From CAADGU01 sp035444285 (GTDB lineage Bacteria > Chloroflexota > Anaerolineae > Promineifilales > Promineifilaceae): a DNA stretch of 64,000 nt. The translations under genes and the position numbers were made by a program. Positions 42,536 through 50,203 of the stretch are shown piece after piece (within the stretch, counting starts at the first letter, position 1; each line of letters starts with the position of its first letter). The stretch covers positions 1-64,000 of the forward strand of contig DAOMOK010000015.1 of assembly GCA_035444285.1 (NCBI GenBank), read 5' to 3'. Under the pieces are notes generated by a model. That model was not told the origin of the DNA, did no database searches, and was given only the letters and a program-made list of their open reading frames with translations.

Positions 42536-43989
42536 CCGATCTCTTCCAACATCTGCTGGGCTACGGCCGTCAGCCGCCGGGCGCTGGTGTGGTCGGTGCC
42601 GGGCAGGAGGGCATCGGCGGGGATAGATTCCATGCGGTGCAACACGTTTTTGAGCGCCCGCTGCGCCATCATCACCTGCGATTGTTTTTTGTATAACACA
42701 GCCAGATGGAAGTAGGCCAACGGCCGTTCCGGGTCCAGATATAACACTTTTTTCAAATTGTGGATGGCCGCTTCCGGGCGGCCTTCGTGTTCTTCAATCA
42801 TGGCTAACACATAATAAACTTCCGGCAATAAGGGATCAACTGTCTGTGCTTTTTCGCACCAGGCGCGCGCCTGTGCCCACTGCCCCCGGTCGGCATGGAT
42901 GCGGGCCAGCAAACAGAGGGTGGCAGCTTGCGGCGGCGCGGTCGCGGCAGCTTTTTCCAGGAGGGTGACGGCTTCTTCAACACGGCCGTGATGCAATAAC
43001 CGCTGCGCCTCTTCATACACATCGGGGACGGGTAGGGCTGGCGGCTGTGGCAAAGGTTGTGAGGGAAGCGGGGTTGGTCTGACGGCCGTAGTTCCCCCTT
43101 TTTGATACACCAATGTCCCGGCCACAATGTGCCCGGTGAAGGCGCTGTACGTGGTCAACGAGGGTTCTGCGTGTCCCACCACCAGCCAGCCGCCCTCCAC
43201 CAGTGCCCGATGAAACCGCCCCACCACCTGCCGTGTGGTTTCCGGCGCAAAGTAAATGGAGACATTGCGGCACAAGATCACATCCATGAAAACGGTATTG
43301 GTGGCGGCATCTGGAAAATCGTCGGCAGCCAGGTTATGGGGGGCAAATGTGACCAGGCGGCGCACCTCATCTCGCAGTTGGTAAAGGTCACGGCCGTTCT
43401 GCCTGGCAGGCGTGAAGTAATGCGGGCGTAACTGCTGCGCCCGCCCCTCGCGGAACGACCATTCGGCGTAGGTGGCCTGGCGCGCCTGCGCCAGATAATT
43501 TTCGTTGATGTCCGTAGCCAGAATGAGAATGCGCCAGTTGCTTATATCAGGGATCAGTTCGTGCAGCAGGATGGACAGGGAGTACGCTTCTTCGCCGGTG
43601 GCGCAGCCGGCGCTCCACAGCCGCAGTTGGGGGGGAACCGTTTTGCCCAACAGTGCCGCTGCTTCGCGTTTGCGGCTGATCAAGGCGGGCAGGATGTGCT
43701 GCGTCAGCGCATCAAATTGGGCGCTGTCACGGAAGAAATGGGTTTCGCCAACGGTCAGCAGGTTTTGCAGGCGGGTCATTTCCAGCCGGGCCTGGGCTGA
43801 CGCGCCGAAGCGTAAGTGCTGGTAGTAGGCCACCGGATCGGTGATACCCTGGGGGGCGGTCTGCAAAGCTTTGTATACGGCCGTTTCTAGTTCTGCCCGC
43901 TTTTTATCAGGAAAATAAAGACCGCTGGCGGACTGCACCAGATCACGGAACTGCCAGAAGAGGTTATCTTCCAGCCGGTGGTCAATCAT
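42532..43989 (-). CDS. cheR: chemotaxis methyltransferase CheR with C-terminal TPR repeats
   Basis: 485 residues. N-terminal CheR helices and LTVGETHFFRD, SAM-binding WSAGCATGEEAYSLSILL, and FMDVILCRNVSIYF identify the methyltransferase domain (1-275). A Pro-rich linker and TPR repeats (about 325-470, QRLLHHGRVEEAVTLLEKAA, AIHNLKKVLYLDPERPLAYF) follow. CheR methylates receptor glutamates; TPR-bearing versions occur in systems that control functions other than swimming. The ATG overlaps the upstream CheW stop in ATGA. Confidence 0.96.
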   Translation of the reverse strand: MIDHRLEDNLFWQFRDLVQSASGLYFPDKKRAELETAVYKALQTAPQGITDPVAYYQHLRFGASAQARLEMTRLQNLLTVGETHFFRDSAQFDALTQHILPALISRKREAAALLGKTVPPQLRLWSAGCATGEEAYSLSILLHELIPDISNWRILILATDINENYLAQARQATYAEWSFREGRAQQLRPHYFTPARQNGRDLYQLRDEVRRLVTFAPHNLAADDFPDAATNTVFMDVILCRNVSIYFAPETTRQVVGRFHRALVEGGWLVVGHAEPSLTTYSAFTGHIVAGTLVYQKGGTTAVRPTPLPSQPLPQPPALPVPDVYEEAQRLLHHGRVEEAVTLLEKAAATAPPQAATLCLLARIHADRGQWAQARAWCEKAQTVDPLLPEVYYVLAMIEEHEGRPEAAIHNLKKVLYLDPERPLAYFHLAVLYKKQSQVMMAQRALKNVLHRMESIPADALLPGTDHTSARRLTAVAQQMLEEIG

Positions 43990-44519
43990 AACAGAGCCGC
44001 TCCTGGCGCTTGTCGGTTAATGCCATTTTTGCCATTGGTGGCAGAGCGGGATGATGAGGCGGGCAACCGTTGAGCCAACTGCTGCTGCTCCTGCTGATTT
44101 AGTAGATGGGCAGTATCTATGAGGGGAATCAATTCCTGACCGTATTGCACCACAGATGGGGCATCGTGTGTGGGCAAAGCCACTTCCACCACCTCGTGTA
44201 CGGCATCTACAATTAGCGCCAAAAGCTGGTCGCCAGCCTCTACCAGGATGAGCGGGGTGTGCAAATGGTAGGGCATACAGTCCAGGCCAAAACGAAGGCG
44301 CAAATCTATGACAGGCACAACACGGCCGTGAACGTTAATCGCCCCTTGAATCCCCTGGGGCATTTGTGGCAGATGGGTAATGGCTACGATTTCAATGATC
44401 TGGTTGACGTCCGTGACCGGCAAACCATACCGTTGCGCTGCCAGTTGAAATGTGAGTACATGCCCGCTGGAGGCGTCTTTCAGCTCTGAAGTAGGAGATA
44501 CCATACGTTGCTTGTTCAT
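43986..44519 (-). CDS. cheW: CheW-like coupling protein, first gene of the chemosensory operon
   Basis: 177 residues from the ATG at 44519. CheW segments: HVLTFQLAAQRYGLPVTDVN, GIQGAINVHGRVVPVIDLR, LIVDAVHEVVEV. The frame is open upstream to 44633, but the residues added there are not CheW-like and ATG 44519 fits the family start. The C-terminal 35 residues are Gln/Ser-rich. Its stop overlaps cheR by four bases. Confidence 0.92.
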   Translation of the reverse strand: MNKQRMVSPTSELKDASSGHVLTFQLAAQRYGLPVTDVNQIIEIVAITHLPQMPQGIQGAINVHGRVVPVIDLRLRFGLDCMPYHLHTPLILVEAGDQLLALIVDAVHEVVEVALPTHDAPSVVQYGQELIPLIDTAHLLNQQEQQQLAQRLPASSSRSATNGKNGINRQAPGAALL

Positions 44520-45015
44520 TTTCAGCACCCATCCTGTATCAGGAAATAGTAGCAGCCATACAAATTGGGATATGGGATATAACGCTTGCTTTAAGATACG
44601 CACAGAGAGAAGGCGCGCACTTCTACCTGGCACTCTGCTTTTGCCGCTCTGCTTTTGCAGATAACCGGCGCAATCTTCCCCGTGATGCGTGATGCGTGAT
44701 GCGATTACTGCTCACTGCTCACTGCTCACCGATAACCGTTCACCGATTACCAGTTTACGGCGGTGGGTTGATTGCGGCAATACCCGTTATTGCCTGCCGG
44801 AATTATAGGGGAGAACGGCCGTGTTGTTTACCTGATTGTTGTACCATGACTGAGGGGCTATAGGAGGAGGCGGCAGGTAGCAGGTGGCAAGTGACAAGTG
44901 ACAAGTGACCAGTGACTAGCTGCAGGTGGCAAGTGATGACCTGCTACATGCCACTTGCAACTTGCCGCCCATTCCCGTTTGTGCCTGGGGTCAATCAGAG
45001 GGATAATTGCCCGTC
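44520..45015. other. 500-bp intergenic region rich in short-word arrays
   Basis: I see no gene here. It is the divergent promoter region of the chemosensory operon (minus) and the UbiB-like gene (plus). 44685-44760 contains GTGATGCGTGATGCG, ACTGCTCACTGCTCACTGCTC and CACCGATTACC words; 44878-44970 contains GGCAAGTGACAAGTGACAAG words mirrored by CCACTTGCAACTTGCC. A short hairpin GGCAATA/TATTGCC lies near 44775-44793 and one ACGGCCGT at about 44816. No convincing promoter boxes could be singled out. Confidence 0.7.
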
Positions 45016-46764
45016 ATGGCAATTTCTGAGCAAGAGCAGGTAACAGCCCATACAAACGGCCGTGTGCAGCCCCATCCGCACGACCGTGCCCCTCTGCCTG
45101 CTGACGATTACATGCTGCCGCAAGGGGGTGCGCCATTTCAGGTGTACGGCCGTTACCGGCGCATCTTGCTCTTTTTTGGCGGCATTATCCTGCAAATTAT
45201 CTTGTGGGATTTGCTGGTGGCACGTCTGCCATTGTTGGGAGACTGGGCACGCGCCCGGCGATCGCCGCGGATACGGCGCTCATCCCGTCGTTTCCGCGCG
45301 CTGGCGTTGGAAATGGGCGGCGTGATGATCAAGCTGGGCCAGTTCCTAAGCTCTCGCGTGGATGTGCTGCCGGTGGAAGTAACAGAAGAGCTGCGCGGTT
45401 TGCAGGATGAAGTTCCGGCAGAACCCTCATCGCGCATGATGGCCGTGTTACGTGCCGAATTGCCCGACGCCGATCAACGTTTTGACCGCATTGAGCAAAC
45501 ACCGCTGGCAGCCGCCTCACTGGGGCAGGCACACCGCGCCTGGCTGCACAGCCCCAGCGACCCCATCCCCGTTGTCATCAAAATTCAACGCCCGGATATT
45601 GAAGAAATTGTGCGCACCGACCTGAATGCGCTACAGGTAGTGGCGCGTTTGGTCATGCACTACAAGCCCATCCGCCGCCGCGCGAACGTGCCGGCGCTGC
45701 TGGACGAGTTCGCCCGCACCCTTTGGGAAGAACTGGATTATGTGCTGGAAGCAGAAAATGTGGAGCGTTTTGCCGAACTATATGCGGACAGTGACCGGGT
45801 CTACATTCCCGCTGTTTATCGCCAACATTCCACGCGCCGGGTGATTGTGTTGGAAAATGTGGAGGGGATCAAAATTACAGATGTGGTCGGTATGGAAGCG
45901 ATAGGCGTTAACCCCAAAGCGGTGGCAGAGACGCTGCTGGACACCTATTTCCACCAAATTTTCCAGGAAGGGTTTTTCCATGCCGACCCGCATCCGGGCA
46001 ATTTGTTTGTGCGCCCACGCACCGACCTGCCCTGGGCCGTGTCGGCCAATGGAGACGCGCCACCGCAGTTGGCACGGCCGTTTTGGTTGACCTTTGTAGA
46101 CTTTGGCATGGTGGGGCGCGTGCCCGACCTGATGGGTGAAAATTTGCGCCAGGTGTTGATCAGCGTCCTGCAAAAAGATGGCCGGGCGCTGACGCAGGCA
46201 TATGCCCGGTTGGGCTTCTTCCTGCCCGGCGCGGATTTAGACCGTATTGCTGAAGCACAAACGGCGGTGTTGGAACGTATTTGGGGACGCAGTTTGTTGG
46301 AACTGACGCGCCCTGATCCAAAAGAGATTCAGGAGATCGGTGAGGAGTTCCGCGACCTGTTGTTTGAGTTTCCTATCCAGATACCACAAGATTTTATTTA
46401 CCTGGGGCGGGCCATTGGCATGGTCTCCGGGCTGGTATCGCAGCTAGATGAAGAGATCAACCCCTGGTATTACTTTGAAAAGTACGGCGAGGGCCTGATC
46501 AGAGATCAGAAGGCGCAGCAGTGGACATGGGAGGCGGCGTGGGGGTTGATACGGCCGTATCTCTCCACCCCTGCCCGTGTGCAACGCCTGCTAACGATGG
46601 CCGAACAGGGGCAAATCCGGGTGCAGTCTGACCGGGAAATGCTGAAGCGATATGACAAAATTGAAAAGCGGCTGGGCCAGGTTGGCTGGAGCATCATCGG
46701 CGCAGCCAGTATTCTGTCGGCAACATTACTGTGGCTGAACCGGAAGAATGACCGGCAGGATTGA
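45016..46764 (+). CDS. UbiB/ABC1-family atypical kinase
   Basis: 582 residues from the ATG at 45016 (a TTG start at 45007 has better ribosome-site spacing to GAGGG). The family KxGQ motif is in GVMIKLGQFLSSR, the Ala-rich loop in PLAAASLGQAHRA, and the catalytic FHADPHPGNLFV and FVDFGMVGRV follow. A C-terminal membrane helix lies near 560-580 (IIGAASILSATLLWLN). Members regulate isoprenoid-quinone or lipid metabolism through ATPase activity at the membrane. One hydrophobic N-terminal segment (ILLFFGGIILQIILWDLLVA) may be a second membrane helix. It stands alone after a repeat-rich gap. Confidence 0.93.
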   Translation: MAISEQEQVTAHTNGRVQPHPHDRAPLPADDYMLPQGGAPFQVYGRYRRILLFFGGIILQIILWDLLVARLPLLGDWARARRSPRIRRSSRRFRALALEMGGVMIKLGQFLSSRVDVLPVEVTEELRGLQDEVPAEPSSRMMAVLRAELPDADQRFDRIEQTPLAAASLGQAHRAWLHSPSDPIPVVIKIQRPDIEEIVRTDLNALQVVARLVMHYKPIRRRANVPALLDEFARTLWEELDYVLEAENVERFAELYADSDRVYIPAVYRQHSTRRVIVLENVEGIKITDVVGMEAIGVNPKAVAETLLDTYFHQIFQEGFFHADPHPGNLFVRPRTDLPWAVSANGDAPPQLARPFWLTFVDFGMVGRVPDLMGENLRQVLISVLQKDGRALTQAYARLGFFLPGADLDRIAEAQTAVLERIWGRSLLELTRPDPKEIQEIGEEFRDLLFEFPIQIPQDFIYLGRAIGMVSGLVSQLDEEINPWYYFEKYGEGLIRDQKAQQWTWEAAWGLIRPYLSTPARVQRLLTMAEQGQIRVQSDREMLKRYDKIEKRLGQVGWSIIGAASILSATLLWLNRKNDRQD

Positions 46765-46800
46765 GTACACTGTCAACAAAAATCTGAGCCTTTTCGTGTT

Positions 46801-46854
46801 ATTCCGACGAGTCTTCGAGGAGGGATTCCTCGCTCCGCAGACTCCGCTCGGAAT
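46801..46854. repeat. ATTCCGACGAGTCTTCGAGG inverted repeat
   Basis: Left arm ATTCCGACGAGTCT and right arm AGACTCCGCTCGGAAT pair imperfectly around a central GGGATTCC palindrome. Relative of 36914-36997. It follows the UbiB-like stop by 36 bp and could act as a terminator. Confidence 0.78.
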
Positions 46855-46937
46855 GACAATTGCGGATGATTTGCAAAGCACAGTTTGCGCTTTATGAACT
46901 ATGCCTGATTGTCTATTTTTAGTTTTGGAGCAATAAG

Positions 46938-47453
46938 ATGTCTACGGATCAACCATACATTGAACTACTGGGAGCGTATCAGGCTGCCTGCAACCGGCAC
47001 GATATTGAAGCGTGTGTGGCCATGTTTACAGAGGCGGGCGAAATTGTGTCTGGTGGGGAGAGTTATGTGGGCACGGCCGTCATTCGCGCTGCCCATGAAT
47101 ATGATCTGGCATCACACACCCTGGTGGAATTCCGAGATTTTGAAATAGAAGGCAACGTCGTTCGCTGTACCTTCTGGAACGAGCATGAATTGAGCCGGGC
47201 CATTGGGACGGGCGGCATGACAGGTAAGGCAGAATTTACCTTTGCTGACGGCCGTATTCAGAAATTTCATATTCTGCCGCCCGACGACACTGAACGGCAG
47301 CGGGTGATGGCGAAGGTGGGGCCGACTTTCAAATGGTTACGCGAGAATCATCCAGAGGCAGTGGCCCGGTGGCAAGGTTTTGATCGGGCAGCAGGGGAAG
47401 CGGTTACGGCCCTGGCCGATTTATGGCGGGCACATCAACAAGAGGGAGCATGA
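46938..47453 (+). CDS. NTF2/SnoaL-like protein
   Basis: 171 residues. The first 120 residues match the cone-shaped NTF2 fold: IELLGAYQAACNRHDIEACV, AMFTEAGEIVSGGESYVG, GKAEFTFADGRIQKFHI. Such proteins are small-molecule isomerases, hydrolases or binding proteins; function cannot be assigned. A C-terminal helix pair (ENHPEAVARWQGFDRAAGEA) is an extension. GGAG lies eight bases before the ATG. Its TGA overlaps the ATG of the following thioesterase remnant. Confidence 0.85.
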   Translation: MSTDQPYIELLGAYQAACNRHDIEACVAMFTEAGEIVSGGESYVGTAVIRAAHEYDLASHTLVEFRDFEIEGNVVRCTFWNEHELSRAIGTGGMTGKAEFTFADGRIQKFHILPPDDTERQRVMAKVGPTFKWLRENHPEAVARWQGFDRAAGEAVTALADLWRAHQQEGA

Positions 47454-47697
47454 TGCAAAAGAGTGACTTTCCCTTCTTTTTCCCCTTTCGGGTGCGGTAT
47501 TCGGAGAAGACGCGCAAGGTGTGGTGTTTAATGCCCACTACCTGACCTATTTTGACACGGCCGTGACCGAATATCTGCGCTGGCGGGATTATAACGTCTG
47601 GCAACAGGCGGCCACTGGCTTTGACTTTCACACCGTCAAACGGTGGTGGAATATCGGGCGCCGATCAAGTTTGATGATGAGTTCGTCGCCTCAAGCA
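47453..47697 (+). pseudogene. 4HBT-type acyl-CoA thioesterase, frameshifted and truncated
   Basis: Starting at ATG 47453 the frame reads MQKSDFPFFFPFRVRYSE. Thioesterase homology then continues in another frame as GVVFNAHYLTYFDTAVTEYL and YNVWQQAATGFDFHTVK, and after a second shift as TVVEYRAPIKFDDEFVASS, where it stops against the converging epimerase gene. The active-site Asp-like motif of the 4HBT family is in the region D.QGVVFNAHY. Two frameshifts and loss of the last third make it inactive. The first shift lies near 47508 and the second near 47640. Confidence 0.8.
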
Positions 47698-48641
47698 TGA
47701 TTTCTAAACCAGGCGACGGTCTCCCGGATTGCCTCTTCATACGTTGTGTGCCGGTCACCAAAGGCGGCCACAAACTGGCTGTGGTCCACCACATACGGTT
47801 CGGCAAATTCGTAAAACATCTCCTTCATCTCCCGGACTTCGGGCACAAACAGGCCCAGGGCAGCAATCATCCATTTGCCGGCAGCGCGCAGTTTAACCGG
47901 CCGGCCGATCTCATTCGCCACCAGGTTGGCAAACTGACGGGTAGAGATGGTGGGAGGATTGGGGATGTGCCAGGCACGGCCGTAAGTCACTTCCTGCTCG
48001 CTCAACGTCACCAACCCCCGGCCAAAGTCACGGATGAAGGTGTAGCTGTGTGGCAAATCGGGACTGCCTAACACATTCACCGTTTTCCCCGCTAACGCCG
48101 GGCCAAAAAAGATGTCGCCGAGGGCCGATCCTGATACACGCGGGCCATAAAAATCGGAGCCACGCCCAATCGCTGCCCGCACTTTGCCCGCCTGATGGGC
48201 GTCCAGCACAGCCCGGGCCATGGCTACGCGGGTTTTCCCCTTATGCCCGGCAGCCGCATACGGCAAATCCTCATGGATTGGCTGCCCGTTCGTCGGGCCA
48301 TACATATAGAGGTTATCTCCCATCACCAGCCGGGCATTGGTGCGGGCAACTCCCTCCAAAATTCCCATCGTAATGGGCGGGAACTTTTCCGGCCATTCCG
48401 TATATTTCGGTTGGGCACAGTGGAACACCACATCCGCCCCGGCGCAAAGTTGGGCAACAGTGTCAGGTCTGGTGGCATCCCCGGCTATTACCTGGACACC
48501 GGCAGGCAACGGTTCGTCGGCTACGCCACGCCGGTTGACAATGGTGATGCAGTTTCTTTCGTATTCTATCAGGGCATCCATCACCGATAACCCCAGTGGG
48601 CCGCTACCAAAAATGATATATCGCGTTTCTCTGTTGTCCAT
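47691..48641 (-). CDS. NAD-dependent epimerase/dehydratase (extended SDR)
   Basis: 316 residues. The Rossmann motif YIIFGSGPLGLSVMDALI has GxGxxG-like spacing. VIAGDATRPDTVAQLCAGAD, VVFHCAQPKYTEW and MGDNLYMYGP (SDR active-site strand with Tyr) follow. The usual YxxxK is replaced by GHKGKTRVAMARAV-type sequence, so catalysis may be atypical. It probably reduces or binds a nucleotide-linked or small substrate; none can be named. The stop overlaps the thioesterase remnant by 7 bp, tail to tail. Its upstream gap holds a palindromic repeat. Confidence 0.85.
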   Translation of the reverse strand: MDNRETRYIIFGSGPLGLSVMDALIEYERNCITIVNRRGVADEPLPAGVQVIAGDATRPDTVAQLCAGADVVFHCAQPKYTEWPEKFPPITMGILEGVARTNARLVMGDNLYMYGPTNGQPIHEDLPYAAAGHKGKTRVAMARAVLDAHQAGKVRAAIGRGSDFYGPRVSGSALGDIFFGPALAGKTVNVLGSPDLPHSYTFIRDFGRGLVTLSEQEVTYGRAWHIPNPPTISTRQFANLVANEIGRPVKLRAAGKWMIAALGLFVPEVREMKEMFYEFAEPYVVDHSQFVAAFGDRHTTYEEAIRETVAWFRNHA

Positions 48642-48665
48642 TATTATTATCTCCCTTGAACATCG

Positions 48666-48718
48666 TTTGTAGTAGGCGATTTATCGCCTGCTGACGGCAC
48701 TAAAGTGCCTACTACAAA
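48666..48718. repeat. GTAGTAGGCGATTTATCGCC palindrome, copy 2
   Basis: Left arm as in 12149-12201, then GGCACTAAAGTGCC as a second inner palindrome, and GCCTACTACAAA as the closing arm. It lies between the epimerase start and the TetR gene. Confidence 0.82.
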
Positions 48719-48845
48719 CCTTTGGTGGCTTGTGCCAACAGGCCACGGTTAACAGGCAGGTAAAAACAACCGCCAGTGCGCAGACGTATGTCAAACATAG
48801 TTTTATGTAAAGCTATGAATGGCTATCCGCCCACCCAATTACCGT

Positions 48846-49541
48846 TCACTGAAATCCCAATTCTGCGCAAATAGCCGCCACTTCCATCTGGTACAGCACC
48901 CCTGATTCGGCCAGACCGGGGACAAAGTGTTCGTACAATTCACCCCAGACCACACCATAGAGCCGCGCCCATATGGTCATGGTCAACACCACGCCAGCTG
49001 CGGGGACTTCTGTAGGCAGGGATTGAAGGATTTCGGTCACGACCGTGTGCATGGCCGGTGGGATTTCCTCATAAACCGGGGGCACGTTTAACCGCCCCAT
49101 CTGCCACGCTTCTATCAGCACAAAACCGATGGCTTGCAAGACCTGGGAGGCAGGGGCGACCGTTTGCTCACGGGGGGCCTCATAGCCGGGGATGGGTGTG
49201 CCATAGATGAGGGTAAAATCCTGGGGATGCTGCACCGCCCATTCACGGAAAGCAAAAGCGATGGATTGAAAACGGCCGTGAAAGTCATCCCTCGCCTGAA
49301 CCGCTTCCGCCATCATCATCGCCGCCGCCAATGATTGATACGCCTCCACAATCAACGCCGTCACCAGCGCATCCCGATTGGGAAAGTAACGATAAAGCGC
49401 CGGAGCCGTCAGCCCCATTTCGCGGGCAATGGAGCGCAACGAAAGTGCCGTCGCACCCATTGTAGCAATCTGCCGCCGGGCCACATCTTTAATTTCAGCC
49501 TCTGTTTCTTCTCGTCTCAGTTCTCGTCTGGTAAGGGTCAT
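48846..49541 (-). CDS. TetR-family transcriptional regulator (WHG-domain type)
   Basis: 231 residues. The helix-turn-helix is at about 20-60: IKDVARRQIATMGATALSLR and SIAREMGLTAPALYRYFPNR. The C-terminal part (FREWAVQHPQDFTLIYGTPI) is of the WHG type. It probably represses itself and perhaps the nearby epimerase. The promoter at 49579-49607 carries a TTAACAGTGTAA site over the -10 box, which supports autoregulation. Effector unknown. Confidence 0.93.
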   Translation of the reverse strand: MTLTRRELRREETEAEIKDVARRQIATMGATALSLRSIAREMGLTAPALYRYFPNRDALVTALIVEAYQSLAAAMMMAEAVQARDDFHGRFQSIAFAFREWAVQHPQDFTLIYGTPIPGYEAPREQTVAPASQVLQAIGFVLIEAWQMGRLNVPPVYEEIPPAMHTVVTEILQSLPTEVPAAGVVLTMTIWARLYGVVWGELYEHFVPGLAESGVLYQMEVAAICAELGFQ

Positions 49542-49573
49542 GGGGTATTGGATTGTTTACGCCGATAACATAG

Positions 49574-49585
49574 TTAACAGTGTAA
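49574..49585. promoter_or_regulatory. candidate TetR operator
   Basis: TTAACAGTGTAA is an imperfect dyad of the TTAACA/TGTTAA type used by many TetR-family repressors and overlaps the -10 box of the tetR promoter. Confidence 0.45.
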
Positions 49586-49607
49586 ATCATTCTTGAAACA
49601 TTGTCAA
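49579..49607 (-). promoter_or_regulatory. sigma70-type promoter of the tetR gene
   Basis: Minus strand: -35 TTGACA (49607-49602), 17-bp spacer, -10 TACACT (49584-49579). The ATG at 49541 is 38 bp downstream of the -10. Confidence 0.7.
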
Positions 49608-49646
49608 GCCTTGTGCAATCAAACTCCCCCGTCCTGGCAGGACTGC

Positions 49647-50126
49647 CTAACGCTTGATCTGGTCCCGAAAGACGGCAATCTGGGCGCAATGCTCCCGCTT
49701 GTGGCCGCAATAGGTGTAGACGATGAAGTCGTCCAGGTCATAGTCCGCGCCATACCAGGGCAGAAGTCCATTTTCGCGCCGTTTTGCTTCAGGAATTTGG
49801 GCCAGCAGGGGCATCGTTTGCGCTTGAAGGGTTTCATATTCGGCCATCGTTTGCGCCACACTCAACTGCTGGCGAGCGTCTACTTCCACATCGTTAAACG
49901 CCAGATAATCGGCTTTATACCGTTCCAGCGTCGGGCCGGGTTCGCTGCCTGACAAATTTTCGAGAATCTCTATCAGCAATTGCTCAAATGAGGCCAGATG
50001 GGCAATGATCTGCTTGACCGACCAGACGCCACAGACCCCGGCTGTTTCCCAGTCCGTTTCCGGCAAATCTTTGACCGCGCCCAATACCGTAAAATGACCG
50101 TACTTGAGAATGTCTAATCCGTTCAT
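49647..50126 (-). CDS. DinB-superfamily protein
   Basis: 159 residues from the ATG at 50126, with GGAGGG nine bases upstream. The four-helix DinB/DfsB fold is seen in WETAGVCGVWSVKQIIAHLA (first metal His), a central Glu/Asp-rich helix and YCGHKREHCAQIAVFRDQ (final His pair). Members are metal-dependent thiol transferases or hydrolases. The frame upstream to 50243 passes through GGTTATGGGGAGGTGG-type words and is not credible. It follows the histidine kinase by 77 bp, possibly in its operon. Confidence 0.85.
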   Translation of the reverse strand: MNGLDILKYGHFTVLGAVKDLPETDWETAGVCGVWSVKQIIAHLASFEQLLIEILENLSGSEPGPTLERYKADYLAFNDVEVDARQQLSVAQTMAEYETLQAQTMPLLAQIPEAKRRENGLLPWYGADYDLDDFIVYTYCGHKREHCAQIAVFRDQIKR

Positions 50127-50203
50127 CGTATACAACCCTCCGTTGAACCAATGGGAAAATAATCCCCATTGTACGCGAATTTGATGGGTTATGGGGAGGT
50201 GGG

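Noticed and set aside
44520..44633. Longer start of the first CheW protein
   Set aside because: The extra 38 residues are not CheW-like and run into repeat-rich intergenic DNA.
44685..44970. CRISPR or origin iteron array in the cheW-ubiB gap
   Set aside because: Words are of 7-9 bp, change along the gap and are mirrored into hairpins; no DnaA-box cluster or unique spacers are seen.
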